Shown here: positions 45,430 through 58,900 of the stretch, piece after piece | How positions within the stretch are numbered: the first letter of the stretch is position 1 | Layout: each line of letters begins with the position of its first letter | Origin: Mytilisepta virgata | Lineage: Eukaryota > Mollusca > Bivalvia > Mytilida > Mytilidae | Assembly: GCA_028015205.1 (NCBI GenBank) | Contig: CM051514.1 | Coordinates: 7,130,001-7,194,000, forward strand | DNA: 64,000 nucleotides | Direction: 5' to 3' | Notes under the pieces: generated by a model | What the model saw: only the letters and a program-made list of their open reading frames with translations | Database searches by the model: none | Told to the model about the DNA's origin: nothing | Translations under genes and position numbers: made by a program

Positions 45430-47930
45430 CATACTTAAATGAAAGGATATGGTTTATACGTAAATGAAACAATGTGAGTAGATTGAAAATAGCTAGCCAA
45501 GATCGAGTGTCCTGTTTTATAACATGTATAATGGATGATTTTGATCTCGTTACTTTTTTTGGTACAAAAAAATTATTTGTTCAATATATTCATGATATTA
45601 TGTATCTGGAAAAAGCGTAGGTTGTAATAAATCATAATTGTCAAGACTCTATCTCATTTTGCTTTGTTATTAAACAAGGAAGTAAATTATCTGATTGATT
45701 GATTATGTCACAGATGTTGAGAGACATAAAAAATTGGACATCTGTCGGTTTTCGTGCAAATAATGAGGAACGTGCTTACTAATTTGAGTGAAAGTCTACT
45801 CGATAATGTATAATCTGATTTTCTCAGGAATATTCCTGTAACAAATAATTAATCACATTTATCTTTAATTAAAGACTACGAATAGTATTATTTTGAAATA
45901 CCACTTTTATTTTCATTTGAGAATAGATTTCAAAGTTTGAAATTATTCATTGCTGGGTTCTTCTTAGAAAAAAGACAAGAAGAAATTTTCCTTCGAGAGA
46001 ATCTTTCTGTCGTCCCTTTAAAATCAATAACTAAAAACTTTATTATAAGTGACGTTACATAGGAATAACATTCTTATCTAAGGGAAAATATTCAATCATA
46101 CCATTTTTAAAGCACGAGAAAAGATATGTATATCTAGTTTACTTAAGACTCATCAGCTCTGCTGAAGGTAGGAAGTGTGAAAAACCAAAAGAATTACCCA
46201 AATCATTGAAGAGAAAAAAATGTTAGAAAACCGAAACATACAGGTATCTTAGTGTAAAGATGTACCTGTCATCTAATTGTCCAGGTCTAGGTAGCTTCAG
46301 CTTTCTGCATAAGTGCAAATCGAAAAGCATTTCATTTTTACTTTTTCAAAGCGTTTTCAATTAAAGGTAGTAAGTTCTAGAGGGAGTTTTGACTGGGATT
46401 ATCAAAGTCGTTAGTTACAATATAAACTGGTCTCCAATATATAAGTAATTGTAATGAGAGTGGTGTAAACCCCAGTAAATAAGTAAATAATGTTTTTATT
46501 TTATTTTTCAATATCACATGGGGAAATGTTTCAAGTATATTAACCTCGCATTTGGTTTTTCTTCGATTTTTTGTTTGTTTTTCTTTTGTTTTCGCGTTCG
46601 TTTTTTTTATTTGTAGCAATCAAGGAATATTTCATTTTTTTTATTTCCTGCATGAAATTTTTATAAATAGAATCTATAGTTCATGTTGAAAAGCAAGAGA
46701 CATGTACATTGCACATTGTTTCTGACTCAAAAATATTCTTAAAAAAATAATCTCAACATATTTTGTTCCTAGAAAATAAAAAAGAAAATCTTTAACATGG
46801 CACCATAAATCAACTTTACAAAAATCTCGACAATTTAATTTACGATCGACAATTTCAGAGATTTCTTGGATTCCCTGAAGGCCTTTATGAAGTGAAGTCC
46901 AGAGAAAAATGTTAATAATTCTTTATATATTTCTCGTTATTAGATAAAACGGGAACACTATAAAGCAATCAGTTAGGAAAATGATGTCATGAAAATTCCA
47001 TGGATTTGATTGAGTGTTAGATAATCAAGAGAAATATTGTTATTTTCATCGAAGACAATACATTGTAGATTATTGTGCAAAGATTTTCGCGTCACAATTT
47101 CATATCATCATCACGGACTGTTTCATAGTCATTGAAAATCAAAGCCTAAAATGAGAATCCACTTTTTCCATCTGCTATAGTTTCTTTTTATTCTCAATCA
47201 ACGAACATAACTTAATTTGACATTTTGGTTGGTGTATTCAAACAGGCGGGAATTGGTTACCGTACCGTGTACCGTACCTGCCTTTACATCCGGGTATTCT
47301 ATTGTTAATTAAGGTTAGACTCCGGCCTAGTTCGATATGTCTACTATAGTTTGGTAGGTTTTGGACTACTTGAACAAAGATTTGATCGGAATAAGGATTA
47401 ACCAATCAACTCCATCAAGAGAATGCTTGGTGACGTCACAATTCTACCATAGTTCTACCATTTTAAATCGTGGGTAGATGTTTAGTTTGCCAGACATGCG
47501 CAGCAAAACAAAATTAAATGACCACACATGCGCAGCAAAACCTTTTAGTTAAACTTTAGTAACTTTGGTTAATGATCGAACTAGGGTTCCATAAATTAAT
47601 AGTACCGTTTTCTATGTGAAGTGAGCTTACAAATGTCATGGTCTTGTACAATCTTCAGTTTAAATAATACACATATACATGTATATATATTCTGAAAGGC
47701 CATTATGTTAGCATTGTTTCAATCAGAATAAAATAAATAAAAAATATCAATGGAAACCTAGTTGGCATAGCAACATTTAAAACATTTTCATAAAATTTGA
47801 GCTCAAGCTTAAAATTGAGGTCTAATGCAGAGTTTCAATCCAATTGAGGCTTAATTTTTCAGATTCTGCATAAAATTCCATTACATATGTGGAAAAAAGG
47901 TTTACTTTCCCGGCTTTTTTTCCACAATTT
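45430..47930. other. No gene recognised
   Basis: AT-rich DNA with a weak R1 trace at 46135-46225. AAGGTTAGACTCC near 47311 and GGAGTCTAACCT near 48435 are inverted and might bound an element of about 1.1 kb, but support is thin. Confidence 0.3.
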
Positions 47931-47935
47931 AACTT

Positions 47936-48165
47936 AGGGACGAGATCAAAAGTTCAATGTCGGATAAAAAACTTAATTCACATAGTTTTTTCACAGACCC
48001 CCCCACCCCCCTCTTAACTTAATTTGGGAAAAATTGATTGACCAATATAGGCGTATACGAAAATCGATGTCGGATAACAAAACTTCCAGTGATTTTTACC
48101 CCCACACCCCCAAACTATTTGAATTAAGTTTTTTATCCGACATTGAACTTTTGATCTCGTCCCTT
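47936..48165. mobile_element. Foldback repeat with C-rich loop
   Basis: AGGGACGAGATCAAAAGTTC plus AATGTCGGATAAAAAACTTA is mirrored at 48115-48165. The loop holds two C-rich runs (ACCCCCCCACCCCCC near 47997 and CCCCCACACCCCC near 48100) and a third partial arm (ATCGATGTCGGATAACAAAA). Confidence 0.8.
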
Positions 48166-48839
48166 ACCAGTTCAGGTGCCGATTATCACTTTCAAAGTTT
48201 TGCACACCACATGTCAATACACAAGTCAGTTTATTACCTCCCATTACTTGTCAGAAGCAAAATCAGTTAATGTTTTCGTATTTTTTTAAAAATTAAAATC
48301 TATCCTCTTTCTGTCAATATTACAATTTTGAGGTTAAGACATCTATATTTATTTATCAAGTAGGCAAAATTTACCAACTCTAATAGTAAATAAAATTCTG
48401 GGGGTGCATTTCTCTGAAACTGAGATAATTAATGGAGTCTAACCTAACGATGGTTGCAACTTTAGTTTACATGGGACGCGTTAGCAGAGACAGTAAACAG
48501 AAATTTGCAGTCACATCAAATTTTAAAATTAATAATAAGATATAGCACTTATACCTCCATTAACGCAATAATATCATAATAAGACCCCGATTCCTGTCAG
48601 TGACCGATATCAGTTTCCGAATTAATTGTGAACTATAGATTTTCAACGCCAACCAATGAAAAATGGCGTTAGATCCTATATTGCATTTGAAATTTGTTGT
48701 CCTCCTTTTTCACAAAGTCACGGCCGTAAAGTAACCCTTGTCCCAGAGGAGACAATATTAAAACGGCAATCTAAGCATGTCTTTGTGCAAAACTTTGAAT
48801 CCTAGATTAGTTTGTCGTCTTCCTTGTACAGGTTTTTTT

Positions 48840-49089
48840 TATTTGTTTGTTTGTTTAGTTAGGGTTTAACGCCGTTTTCAGCACATTTGGCTATTTCGCG
48901 GCGGCCAGTGTTTATTGGTGGAGAACCACCGACCTTCGTTAGGAAAATTGGCAATCCTTGTCAATTAAGATCGGAGTCGAACACACCCCGCCACAGGTGA
49001 GATTCGAACTCACAACCCCAGCGTTGACAGGCTAGTGATCATTAGTAGTCATGACGAACTACCTAGACCACTCGGCCACCGAGGCCCCA
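48840..49089 (-). mobile_element. tRNA-derived SINE, full length, with about 10-bp target duplication
   Basis: On the minus strand it opens with a tRNA-like head: TCGGTGGCCGAGTGGTC (A box) and GTGAGTTCGAATCTCAC (B box). A body with CCGAAGGTCGG-like and GAAAACGGCGTTAAACCC sequence and an AAACAAACAAA tail follow. AGGTTTTTTT flanks both sides (48830-48839, 49090-49099). RNA polymerase III promoter boxes are intact enough to be recognised. Confidence 0.88.
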
Positions 49090-49311
49090 AGGTTTTTTTA
49101 ACAGATACTAATAAGCAAAATAATATATTAAGTATCCATAACAGAAAACCAACTGTATGTGTTGTATTTTTAGATGACAAGTTACCGATGACAAAATTTC
49201 TTGATAATCACATTTTTCGTCGTGTAGTTTGTCTTCCGTAGTAAAGTATATGGAGCAGAATTTTTGAAATGACGTAAGCAAGACTTCCTATATGCACTGT
49301 ACTAGTATTTT

Positions 49312-49510
49312 TAGCTCACCTGGCCCAAAGGGCCATGTGAATTATTGATACCACTTGGCGTCCGTCGTCCGTTGTCGTAAACTTTCCTTTAAAGATTTTC
49401 ACCTCTGAAACCACTGTGCCAATTGGAACAAAACTTGGCAGCAATGGTCATTAGGTGGTCCTCTTTCAGAATTATATCCGATGACCCCGCTGTTTCTATG
49501 TTATGGTCTT
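49312..49510 (+). repeat. AGCTCACCTGGCCC dispersed repeat
   Basis: TAGCTCACCTGGCCCAAAGG GCCATGTGAATTATTG, then GGCGTCCGTCGTCCGTTGTC and CTCTGAAACCACTGTGCCAA; the 15.18-kb copy is the second in the window. This family is common in molluscs to my knowledge. Confidence 0.75.
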
Positions 49511-49559
49511 ATGGCCGGTCTTCCCCTCCATCTATAATTGCTAAGGTATTTTATTTGCC

Positions 49560-50690
49560 TAGCTATATTGAATACAAGTAAAGTAAAATGATATTATAGA
49601 GTAGACTAAACGCAAATATTAATAAAATATATGCATAGCCAATAATATCTTAGGACAAGATATTCACTGTTTTTGAAAATGAGTTTCAAATCAATATTAA
49701 TATATTGATACTAAATGCAAGAATTAGTCTAATAAGTAGTTACTACAATACCCCGAATTCAGCTAAACACTAGGAAAAAAGCCATTATTTAGAGATAAAT
49801 AATTTTTTTATATACTTTGATAAACTTAGGCTTTAAAATCGGATACAGTGTTTCGCTGACTTATGGAAACAGGCCCATAAGGCGATCCCCAAATCAAGTG
49901 GCTATCCATTTGGTATACGGTCGTGTTATAAAATAACAACTTCAGGTAGAGATATCTGTCCATAGAATAACAGTGCTATGGTTTATTTATTCCAATACTG
50001 CTACATGTATGAACAATATTTTTTTCTCAATGATGAGCTATGATTTTTTAGTTGTCAAAAGACAGCTACTTCAAAGAGGGGTCTTCAAATTATATAGCAT
50101 AACTAATCTTAGATTTTGATGTACTCTAAAGCCAAGAAGTTAGTTCATTCTAGACAAAATATTTAATTATTTGACCTTAGTATGCTACATATATGTCCCT
50201 CGTCGATATTCCGACTCAATTAATTCTTCGCTGTACAAGACTGACATGCCTTTACATTACCCAACGGACTGAAACACTTCTTATTACATAAATGTTCTTT
50301 GTACAGGAACGGTCTGAGTATACACATTGGGATGTTGTATCAATGTAACAGGATTAGCTGTCTAAACAAGTATAGAATTAAGTAGATTTGGTATTCATTT
50401 CAGAAAAGCAGCCTTTATAAAACAGTACAGACGTCTTTGACTATATCCCAAGATATTTGTATGGTAGACAATGAACACCATTAAACATTATAAGATATAC
50501 TGAAGATAACATCTTACTTCTATTCAGATACCAATTTGGACTGGTGCAGAAAAATTGATTGTTACATTATAAAATAGTCTGGAATATTAATTCTGTGCAT
50601 CAATATCGGTATGAAGGAATTTATTAAAAAAGAAATATAATTTATCGTAATTTTTAGAACCCGAGTCGCATAATTATAAAGCAATACTGA
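49560..50690. other. No gene recognised
   Basis: AT-rich intergenic DNA, no motif-bearing frame. Confidence 0.3.
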
Positions 50691-50802
50691 TTGTTACGTC
50701 GATTCTGATTGGACAAAATTCAAAATCTCCTGGCATCGACGTTACTTTCGACTTTTTGAAAATTTCCATTTTAAAGCGATATTTTGACATCTGCATTACA
50801 AT

Positions 50803-50970
50803 AGAGATAACAACATTGTATTTTATTATTTGACGACATCAATTGATGATTTGATGGTCGGAAATATCCGTTTACTGGCTCCGCTAATGCGTCCCCAGTA
50901 AACTCAATTTCCGATCATCGAATCATTCAATTGATGCCGTCAAATAATAAATTACAATACAGTTATCTCC
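50803..50970. mobile_element. Foldback element, GGAGATAAC family
   Basis: GAGATAACAACATTGTATTT TATTATTTGACG is mirrored by CGTCAAATAATAAATTACAA TACAGTTATCTC. GTTTACTGGC / CCAGTAAAC and CGGAAAT / ATTTCCG mirror further in. A relative is at 16692-16873. Confidence 0.85.
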
Positions 50971-52030
50971 AAAATAAAGCTTTTTTGGCACCTCTGAAAT
51001 ATAGTATTGAAGAAGGTATATGGTGGACTTCTACTTTCTATGTTGACATATTTTTTGGTCGAATGTTGTCTCATTCATTTACGTATGCCTCATAACTTTT
51101 TATTTTTGTAACAGGTCCAAGCAAGGAGCTGATGTATATTTATCTTGATTAAATTTGCTTGTTTGCCAAGACCTATTGGTAGACCTAACTACGTCTGATA
51201 AATGGTCACGATCAAAGAACAAGGTATGTATTGGGCCGATTTTGGCCTACTCACCAAATCAAGTCACAAAATACGAAATTGCATGTAGTATTTCTGATCG
51301 AATATTCCACGCATGCTCGGCAAAATCAGTGATCTAATCTATATAAAGTTTTTAAAGCTGTTTTTATTGCTAGTTGTTTTAACTAAATTTAAAACTTGAA
51401 AATGTATTATATTATATGGAATGTTAACTTTGCAATGAATTGAATATGCTATATGGACAAGGAAAAATCTATAAAATAACTATTTTAATAACATCATTTA
51501 AAATTATAATATATAACACCATATATGATAAACTGAAAAGTACAAACGAAATAAGGACATTTCATTTTCGGAATTTCATAACCATCTCAGAATAAAACCC
51601 ATACACAACTTTAAGCTTTGTCAGTCAAAACTGAGAACAACAATAATACTATTATATTTTGGTACAACGAATCATTTAGTCTCTTAGTAATTTTTTAAAG
51701 ACGTTACACAAAAGTCAGGCCTGAGCGCCATGAAGAACTTTTTTTGCTGAGGAAAGAAAATTTTACTCAAATTCCCATTCTCAGCCAACCACAATTGAGT
51801 ATCCCAGTATTTAAGAATATTCTCAACTTTTATGACGCTAGGGCCAGGAAATTTAAATGAGGGTTATTTTGCTGAAAAGGCTGCATGGCTATGGGCTCGT
51901 TTATTGGAGTTTAAGGTCACTTTCAGCCCAGTTGGCTATATCATGTTTTTTGACAGAAGAAGTTTGAATACCCATAGAAAAATAATCAAAACCTTTTGGA
52001 ATGAAAACTGGCAGTCCTTGTCAAACATAC
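50971..52030. other. No gene recognised
   Basis: Downstream flank of the GPCR gene. A 120-codon plus frame at 51832-52194 runs into the SINE and is rejected as a gene. Confidence 0.3.
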
Positions 52031-52048
52031 TCTTCCAACATTCGAATG

Positions 52049-52315
52049 TTTGTTTGTTTAGTTGGGGTTTTACGCCGTTTTCAGTACATTTTGGCTATTT
52101 CGCGGCAACCAGTTTTTTAATGGTGGAGGAGGCCGGAGTACCCGGAGAGAACCACCGACCTTCGGTAGGAAAATTGGCAATCCTTGTCAATTAAGATCAG
52201 ATTCGAAAACACCCGGCCACACGTGAGATTCGAACGCAACCTCCGCGTTGACAGGCTAGTGACCATTAGTAGCCATGACGAACTACCTAGACAACTCGGC
52301 CACCGAGGTCCCAAG
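52049..52315 (-). mobile_element. tRNA-derived SINE with exact 9-bp target duplication
   Basis: Same family as 48840-49089: CTCGGTGGCCGAGTTGTC head on the minus strand, GTTCGAATCTCACGTG B box, CCGAAGGTCGGTGGTTCTCT body, AAACAAACAAA tail. ATTCGAATG flanks it at 52040-52048 and 52316-52324. It lies about 200 bp past the GPCR stop, possibly within the 3' UTR. Confidence 0.92.
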
Positions 52316-52518
52316 ATTCGAATGCAGATCCTCAATATTGATAGGCTAGTGATCGACAAAATACATAGATTCCCTGCAATGATTGTAAATTCTGTTAAAA
52401 TAAGTTATATAGTTTGAGAAACCATTATTCTGTGACCTAAACATGCTGCACATGGAAATGTACTCTATAGTTACTTAGATGATTTAATTAACGACATTTG
52501 TCCATTAAAGTGAACGAA

Positions 52519-52962
52519 TTAGAGAGCCATGGTAGTTGTTTGTGTTGACATAAATTCAGATTGTCCATCAAGCCCAGGTCTCGCTTCAACAGATTTATCA
52601 ATCATACTGGTGGCATCTTTCTTTGATTTTGGTCTCAGTACACATTTACATAATTTACTCAATAATGGAGATCTCTTTAGGATAGCTTTTCGGAATCCGT
52701 CATTTACAAAAGCATATACAAATGGATTCACACAAGAATTAAGATATGATAATGTGTTTCCGAAGAGTTTGAAATAATGCATTGCGTCTGTTCGTGGAAA
52801 ATTTGGGTCAAACCGGAACCACATTGTTATAAAATGTATAGGGCACCAACAAACCGCAAACAACAATACCACGATTGCTACCATTCTAGTGACTCGTTTC
52901 TTTCTCTCCATTTGTCTTTGTTGTTTACTCTTTTTAACTGGAAGAATGCTATTTTCAGTCTG
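52519..52962 (-). CDS. GPCR coding exon 4: TM6, TM7, C-terminal tail
   Basis: The exon starts after acceptor ATTTTACAG with QTENSILPVKK and ends at TAA 52521-52519. TM6 is MVAIVVLLFAVCWCPIHF; TM7 holds NSCVNPFVYAFVNDGFRKA. The tail has basic and Cys-containing segments and a Ser/Thr-rich end suitable for kinase and arrestin regulation (family knowledge). An ATTAAA on the minus strand at 52488-52483 is a possible but very close polyadenylation signal. Confidence 0.95.
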   Translation of the reverse strand, partial: QTENSILPVKKSKQQRQMERKKRVTRMVAIVVLLFAVCWCPIHFITMWFRFDPNFPRTDAMHYFKLFGNTLSYLNSCVNPFVYAFVNDGFRKAILKRSPLLSKLCKCVLRPKSKKDATSMIDKSVEARPGLDGQSEFMSTQTTTMAL

Positions 52963-55900
52963 CTGTAAAATATAGATATATTACGTTATGATATTATAAT
53001 GGTTACTTTAATTACAAACTGTCTGAAATAGTTTTAAAATAGATTAAACCATGGAATTTTCCTGTGGGAAATCGGATAGCTTGGTTACAGATAGGTCATA
53101 TTATTTACAAAAATGCTACATGGTGTAATTAATAGGCTAACTTAAGATATTTTCACATTAATGGCTACAAACATAAAAGTATGTGTAATAATTGTAAAAA
53201 TTGCTCTTTCTCCCAATGATTTGAAGACTTTAAATTCACACTGGTATCTCACGAATACTGGTGATTTCTATTGAACTCTATGACGAGTTAGCATTAAGGA
53301 TGCTCGCTGGTCATGTTTTGGCCTTTTTGTCAGATTTTCGGAATCCCCGGGTTTTATCCATTTCTTAAACATGAAGTTTTTTGCCTATGAACCCCTACTT
53401 TTTCTTTTATAATTCAATATATATACCGTAAAATGGTAATTGACAAAATCTTATGAAATCCTTTTTATTTGTTCATACATTTTTGAGAGACTGAAGTTGC
53501 CAATGTAAAGACAAGGAAAAATCCAGAGAAAACCCAGTTCCTGCAAATTTTCAAGGCCTTATAGCTTTAAAATGAGCACATGAACCTATATTTTTTTCTT
53601 GCTTATTTGTTTACTATTCATATGTTCTCTCAAACTAAAACACCTATTTTAAATCCTATTTATTTCCTATTAAACCAGCGATCATCCTTAAACCCTTTAT
53701 GGGAGTGTTATTCCAGACCTTTTCGATTATCCGACCTGCAGCTATGAGAGATTTAGCTAGTTTTACTGTTAAAACGAGCATATTCTGACCCTGCTATCTA
53801 AATTATGTACCGTCCAGTCTAATTTTACAGTTCTAGCAAGCGGTCACATTGTTGGTAATCATACTGTATTGGTTTTTATAGTGTTTTTTGTACACCAGAG
53901 TATCAGGATAGATAAGGGAAGAAAGGGAAGGGGGATATCAATAAAACCGGTTTAACCCCATCACTGTTCAGTGTCTGTACCAAGTCTGACTTTCCTGACT
54001 CGCTGTTGCGTTTATGTTTGTGTTTTGTACTCTTTTATGTTATTTTTTGTCCTGAGTTCTGTGAGTTGGGTTGCTTTGATTACTTTGATTGATTGGTGTG
54101 TCATTGTTGACCTTTCCTGTTATCCATTTTGTTATTTTTTTTCACATAGCCATAAATTTTCCATGTGTTTTTTTACCATTTAGCGCATTCTTTCTTCCCA
54201 CCGTCCTTTTTACATACGTCATAAACTCTGTGATGCATGTACTGTCAGGTTCGTCCGCGCATTTTACTCTATGACGTCCAATATATTCATGGCATGCATT
54301 AATTTGTGACAACTTGCGCTCTTCAAAAACATTTGTAGGTCCGTCTTCCCAAGTCGAGGGTTTACGTTTGTGAGGAACGTAAGCCAACCGAAAACTCTGG
54401 ATTTCGGAAGATGGACAGAGCGCATAAATAATGTAAAAGCCGTTAAGTTTCTGTTTCAGACATGACCTCTAGTATTTATGTCTACATTTTAGAAGGAAAA
54501 TATTTGGAAATACAAATATGGTAAATCCAAAGTTGATTGAATTTCTGATAACTCTGGACGGTAAACATAATACGACTTAGAAAAAAAAAAAAAAAAATTA
54601 TTCGACGAAAATTTTAGATCTACTTCTACAATAAATGTTATTCCTGGCTATATGAAAGTTCCTACTATGTATTGGCTTTCGAAACTTAACAAATTTCTTT
54701 TTATTTCAGCAATTACTACTCTACTACACGTGTCTCTGTCTTATTGACTATTGCTCTGACTACCGTCTGACAAACTACATTGTTTCCAGGTTCTGTTGGT
54801 AATTCCCCATTCAAAATCAATTTTGAGTTATAAATATATAAATTAAAAAAAAATCGTTAAATGTTTCTGTTTTCTTGGAATACTCACCAAGGTTGTATAA
54901 CATGTAAAAATACGTCGTATAATTCTAACATTACCATTACCAAACTGCCAAAAATCAATTACGTGAACTGTGGTTTCCAGACAGTATTCAATTTATAATT
55001 AAACTATTTGCCACTAAAAGTTATACAATCGTTTAATCAATTCGAAGAACAGACACCTTACATCAAAGAGAAAGAGAAATAGAAAACAATACATATTTCT
55101 TGGCTTAAAATGATCAGCATGAACAATTCTATCTCAAATATAACCCTTAAGGGCAATAAATTAATTTACAACGGACATATTATCCGCAAGTGCAGAAAGG
55201 TAAAGAGTTATATATCATTCACCAGAAGCAGACAGTTATTTATAAAAGGTTTTCAATAATTGTCTAATGGTTTTCGCTGATTTAAGGTGGTACCCAACAC
55301 CTTGACTAAAATAAATTTGGCTCGTTTAATTTTTATAAAACTTTTAGGAAATATTTACTTTGACGTGTTGACATAAATGTTGATTTTTTTTAGTAAATAG
55401 AATTTCACACTTCACGGGAATAATTTCATTGAATATATAGCAGTTTGGCAAACATCAATTTTGATCATAGAGAAGCCTAATTTCTCTTTACTTATTAAAT
55501 TTGATTAAAACGCTCTGGTGATGTTTAAGAGTTATCTCCCTGTAGTGTTGGGTACCACCTTAAATAGAAGAAATTCCTTTTTTTTTTTTTTTAGAATATT
55601 TAGCACATTATTTCTTCCCACCGTCCTTTTTACTTAAGTCATAAACTCTGTCATGCATGTACTGTCTGGTTCGTCCGCGCATTTTTCTCTATGACGTCCA
55701 ATATATTCATGGCGTGCATTAATTTGTGACAACTTGCGATCTCCAAAAACATTTGTAGGTCAATCTTCCCAAGTCGAGGGTTTACGTTTGTGAGGAACGT
55801 AAGCCAACCGAAAACTCTGGATTTCGGAAGATGGACAGAGCACATAAATAATGTAAAAGCCGTAAAGTTTCTGTTTCAGACATGACCTCTAGTATTTATG

Positions 55901-58900
55901 TCTACATTTTAGAAGGAAAATATTTGGAAATACAAATATGGTAAATCCAAAGTTGATCGATTTTCTGATAACTCTGGACAGTATACATAGATCAGAAAGA
56001 TTTTTTAAATAAATTATTTATTACCTCATTTTGATCATGCCGTTTAACCTTATGACCCTTCCATAAATGATGTAAAATACAACCATAACATATAACAATA
56101 GCCGTCAATGGGATGATAAAGGTTGTTAAAACTACTCCAAGCGTTGTTGCCTTATTCCATATCTCCTGCGATGGCCACATGGCCACACAATCTAACACGT
56201 CGGAATGGGGTCGCTGCACAACTTCGTGATATAGCAGAAAGGGCAAAGATATCAACAGTGATACTACAAAAAAGATAGTCAAGAAAATTTACAAAACAAA
56301 ACATATCAAATTTAGGGTTTAGGAGTCAAATGACGATGAAGTTGCTTACTCTTCCGGAGCACTGGATGTCACTGCTAGATTTTTGGGTGAAATTTTTTTT
56401 TCATATCGTTTGTGCTATGTTGTTCTAATTTTGTTTTGTTAGCTATATTTTTTATTACTGTTATATAGAGAATAATACATGGCAAAATCTGTATCGCATG
56501 CCGTATCACCCCGAGATTTCAATATCAGTCCGAGGGGTGATTGATCGAGGGGTGATACGGCATATGATACGGATTTTGACATGTTTTATACGCTTTATCA
56601 TATATTTCCACATTGATGAAGAATCGTTTTCTGGTCACGTGAGCAATATCATTTTAAAGGGTATGATAAAGGAGTGATGATATCGATATCAACACGGTAG
56701 AAAATACAGCTGACAATGTTCTTTCAGTATCGTATATGCAATTTTCCTTTATTTAGTACTAAGTATATGATAAATATATATATCTTTGTTTGCTGTGTTA
56801 CTATTATGAAGAATTTTAATTTTTGTCTGACAGCTTTCCAATGTCTCAATATTATTTTGCTGGTGTTCATGATGTTTAAGGATTGTTTTCAATTTTGAAA
56901 CAGGTTATACAATATAATCTACTCTGTTGAGGCAGTTTACGCTTCATAAACCACGAAGCCGTTTGTTTTTTTTTTTTAGCGTAAACTGACGTAAGTGGGT
57001 TATACAAATGTAATCTGCTCTAAATTTAAAACAATCCTTATATTAATTTAATTTTCAAGAATGTTCTGATAAAAAATTGCAGGTAGAATGAATAGCATAA
57101 CTTTTGAATATTTAAATTGCTGGCTGTGTAGTAATAATAGGAGAAATAACAGTAAGAGGATATCGGTATTTTTTGCATATTAGTCATAACACGCCCCGAC
57201 ACTTGGGTGATAATTTTTTTACGGGAAACCGCATGTGTTTGGCCTCAACCCTTGGGTGAGATAAGGAAATCTCACACCGGCAAAAATTGGAATTTTCTTG
57301 TCCCAAAAGTGAGATATAGCCTTCCCTCGCTTCCTTTTTTTGTCCATACAGAGATCATTATAAAAAAAATAGTCTGTCAGTTACACAAACCGAACATTTT
57401 CACATACATTCTGCAAGTTGCATGGAGATTTAGACACTACATCACTAAAGAACGGCAGTTTACAGACCGTCCCGCACTCGACTAGTCACTTTGCCTCTAT
57501 TTTATTTCTCGGAGGAACAGTGAAAATTGATGAGCCTGTACAAAAGACGGAGAATTGATAGGGTAATCAATAAGTACTTACCAGCCCAAACCCCAAGACT
57601 AACAAAAGATGACGCTCTGGTTGACCTCCAGTTCATTGATTGTATAGGATTTACAATGGCATGGTATCGGTCAATCGTCATGGCTGACAGAGTCAAACAT
57701 GTGGCATGTAACGTTACCTGTGAAGAATAAAAACAAATGTTAAAACTATCGAGAATGTCATGTAAATGTTAACGCTATTGTGAATATCATGCAAATGCTA
57801 ACGCTATTTTGAATGTCATACAAATGGTAACGCTATTGTGAATGTCATACAAATGTTAACGCTATTGTGAATGTCATGCAAATGCTAACGCTATTGTGAA
57901 TGTCATACAAATGGTAACGCTATTGTGAATGTCATGCAAATGCTAACGCTATTGTGAATGTTATACAAATGTTAAAGCTATTGTGAATGTCATGCAAATG
58001 CTAACGCTATTGTGAATGTTATACAAATGTTAACGCTATTGTGAATGTCATGCAAATGCTAACGCTATTGTGAATGTCATACAAATGCTAACGCTATTGT
58101 TTATGTCATGCAAATGCTAACGCTATTGTGAATGTCATGCAAATGTTAACGCTATTGTGAATATCATGCAAATGTTAACGCTATTGTGAATGTAATGCAA
58201 ATGCTAACGCTATTGTGAATGTCATGCAAATGCTAACGCTATTGTGAATATCATGCAAATGCTAACGCTATTGTGAATGAAATGCACATTTTAAATTCGT
58301 TGTGAGGTACATTAAACAATATCTGTCGCCATAGTTTAATAACTAAGACTAGAATATAAAAAAAAATGAAAGCACAGTGAGATTTACACGCTGTGGTGTA
58401 GTGGTTAGCGCATCGGACTACAAAGCCAAGGGTCCCTGGTTCGATTCCCGTTCGGAATGAAAATTTCAGGGATCATATTATTTTTTATTATTATTAAAGT
58501 ACATTTTTTTCAATAGCTTTGCTTGGTGTATTATCGTACAAAACATTTAACAGAACTATACTATTTGTACAACTGCTATTTCTATTGGTTATTTTGAACA
58601 TAAAATTTAACAACACATCTACATCTTTGAGTGTGAATAATTTCCCGTGTAGTATCACTGCTACAAATCCTTTGTCAATTAAGATCAAGTCGAACACATC
58701 TCCCTGCGAGCTGGATTCTAACTCAGAGCCTGATTTAATAGGCTAGTAATCATCAGAAGAACTACCTCGACCTTCGTGGCCCCGTCAGTGAAAGGAAATG
58801 AAAAAAAAAAAAAAAATAGAAAAAAAAAATAATATGATATGATCCCAATTTGATGTGCATTTCGACATTATTATATTTCGCTTCAGCTATTATATATACT

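Noticed and set aside
51832..52194. 120-codon plus ORF
   Set aside because: Its last third is translated SINE on the antisense strand and the rest has no motif.
54142..54387. 81-codon minus ORF and its counterpart at 55651-55845
   Set aside because: They lie in the two copies of the 390-bp block and the frame is not conserved between them.
57732..58283. CRISPR-like array
   Set aside because: Units are contiguous 29-bp tandem repeats without unique spacers, in an intron of a eukaryotic gene.
58388..58465. Functional tRNA gene
   Set aside because: A and B boxes are visible but acceptor, anticodon and T stems do not pair; it is a tRNA-derived repeat fragment.
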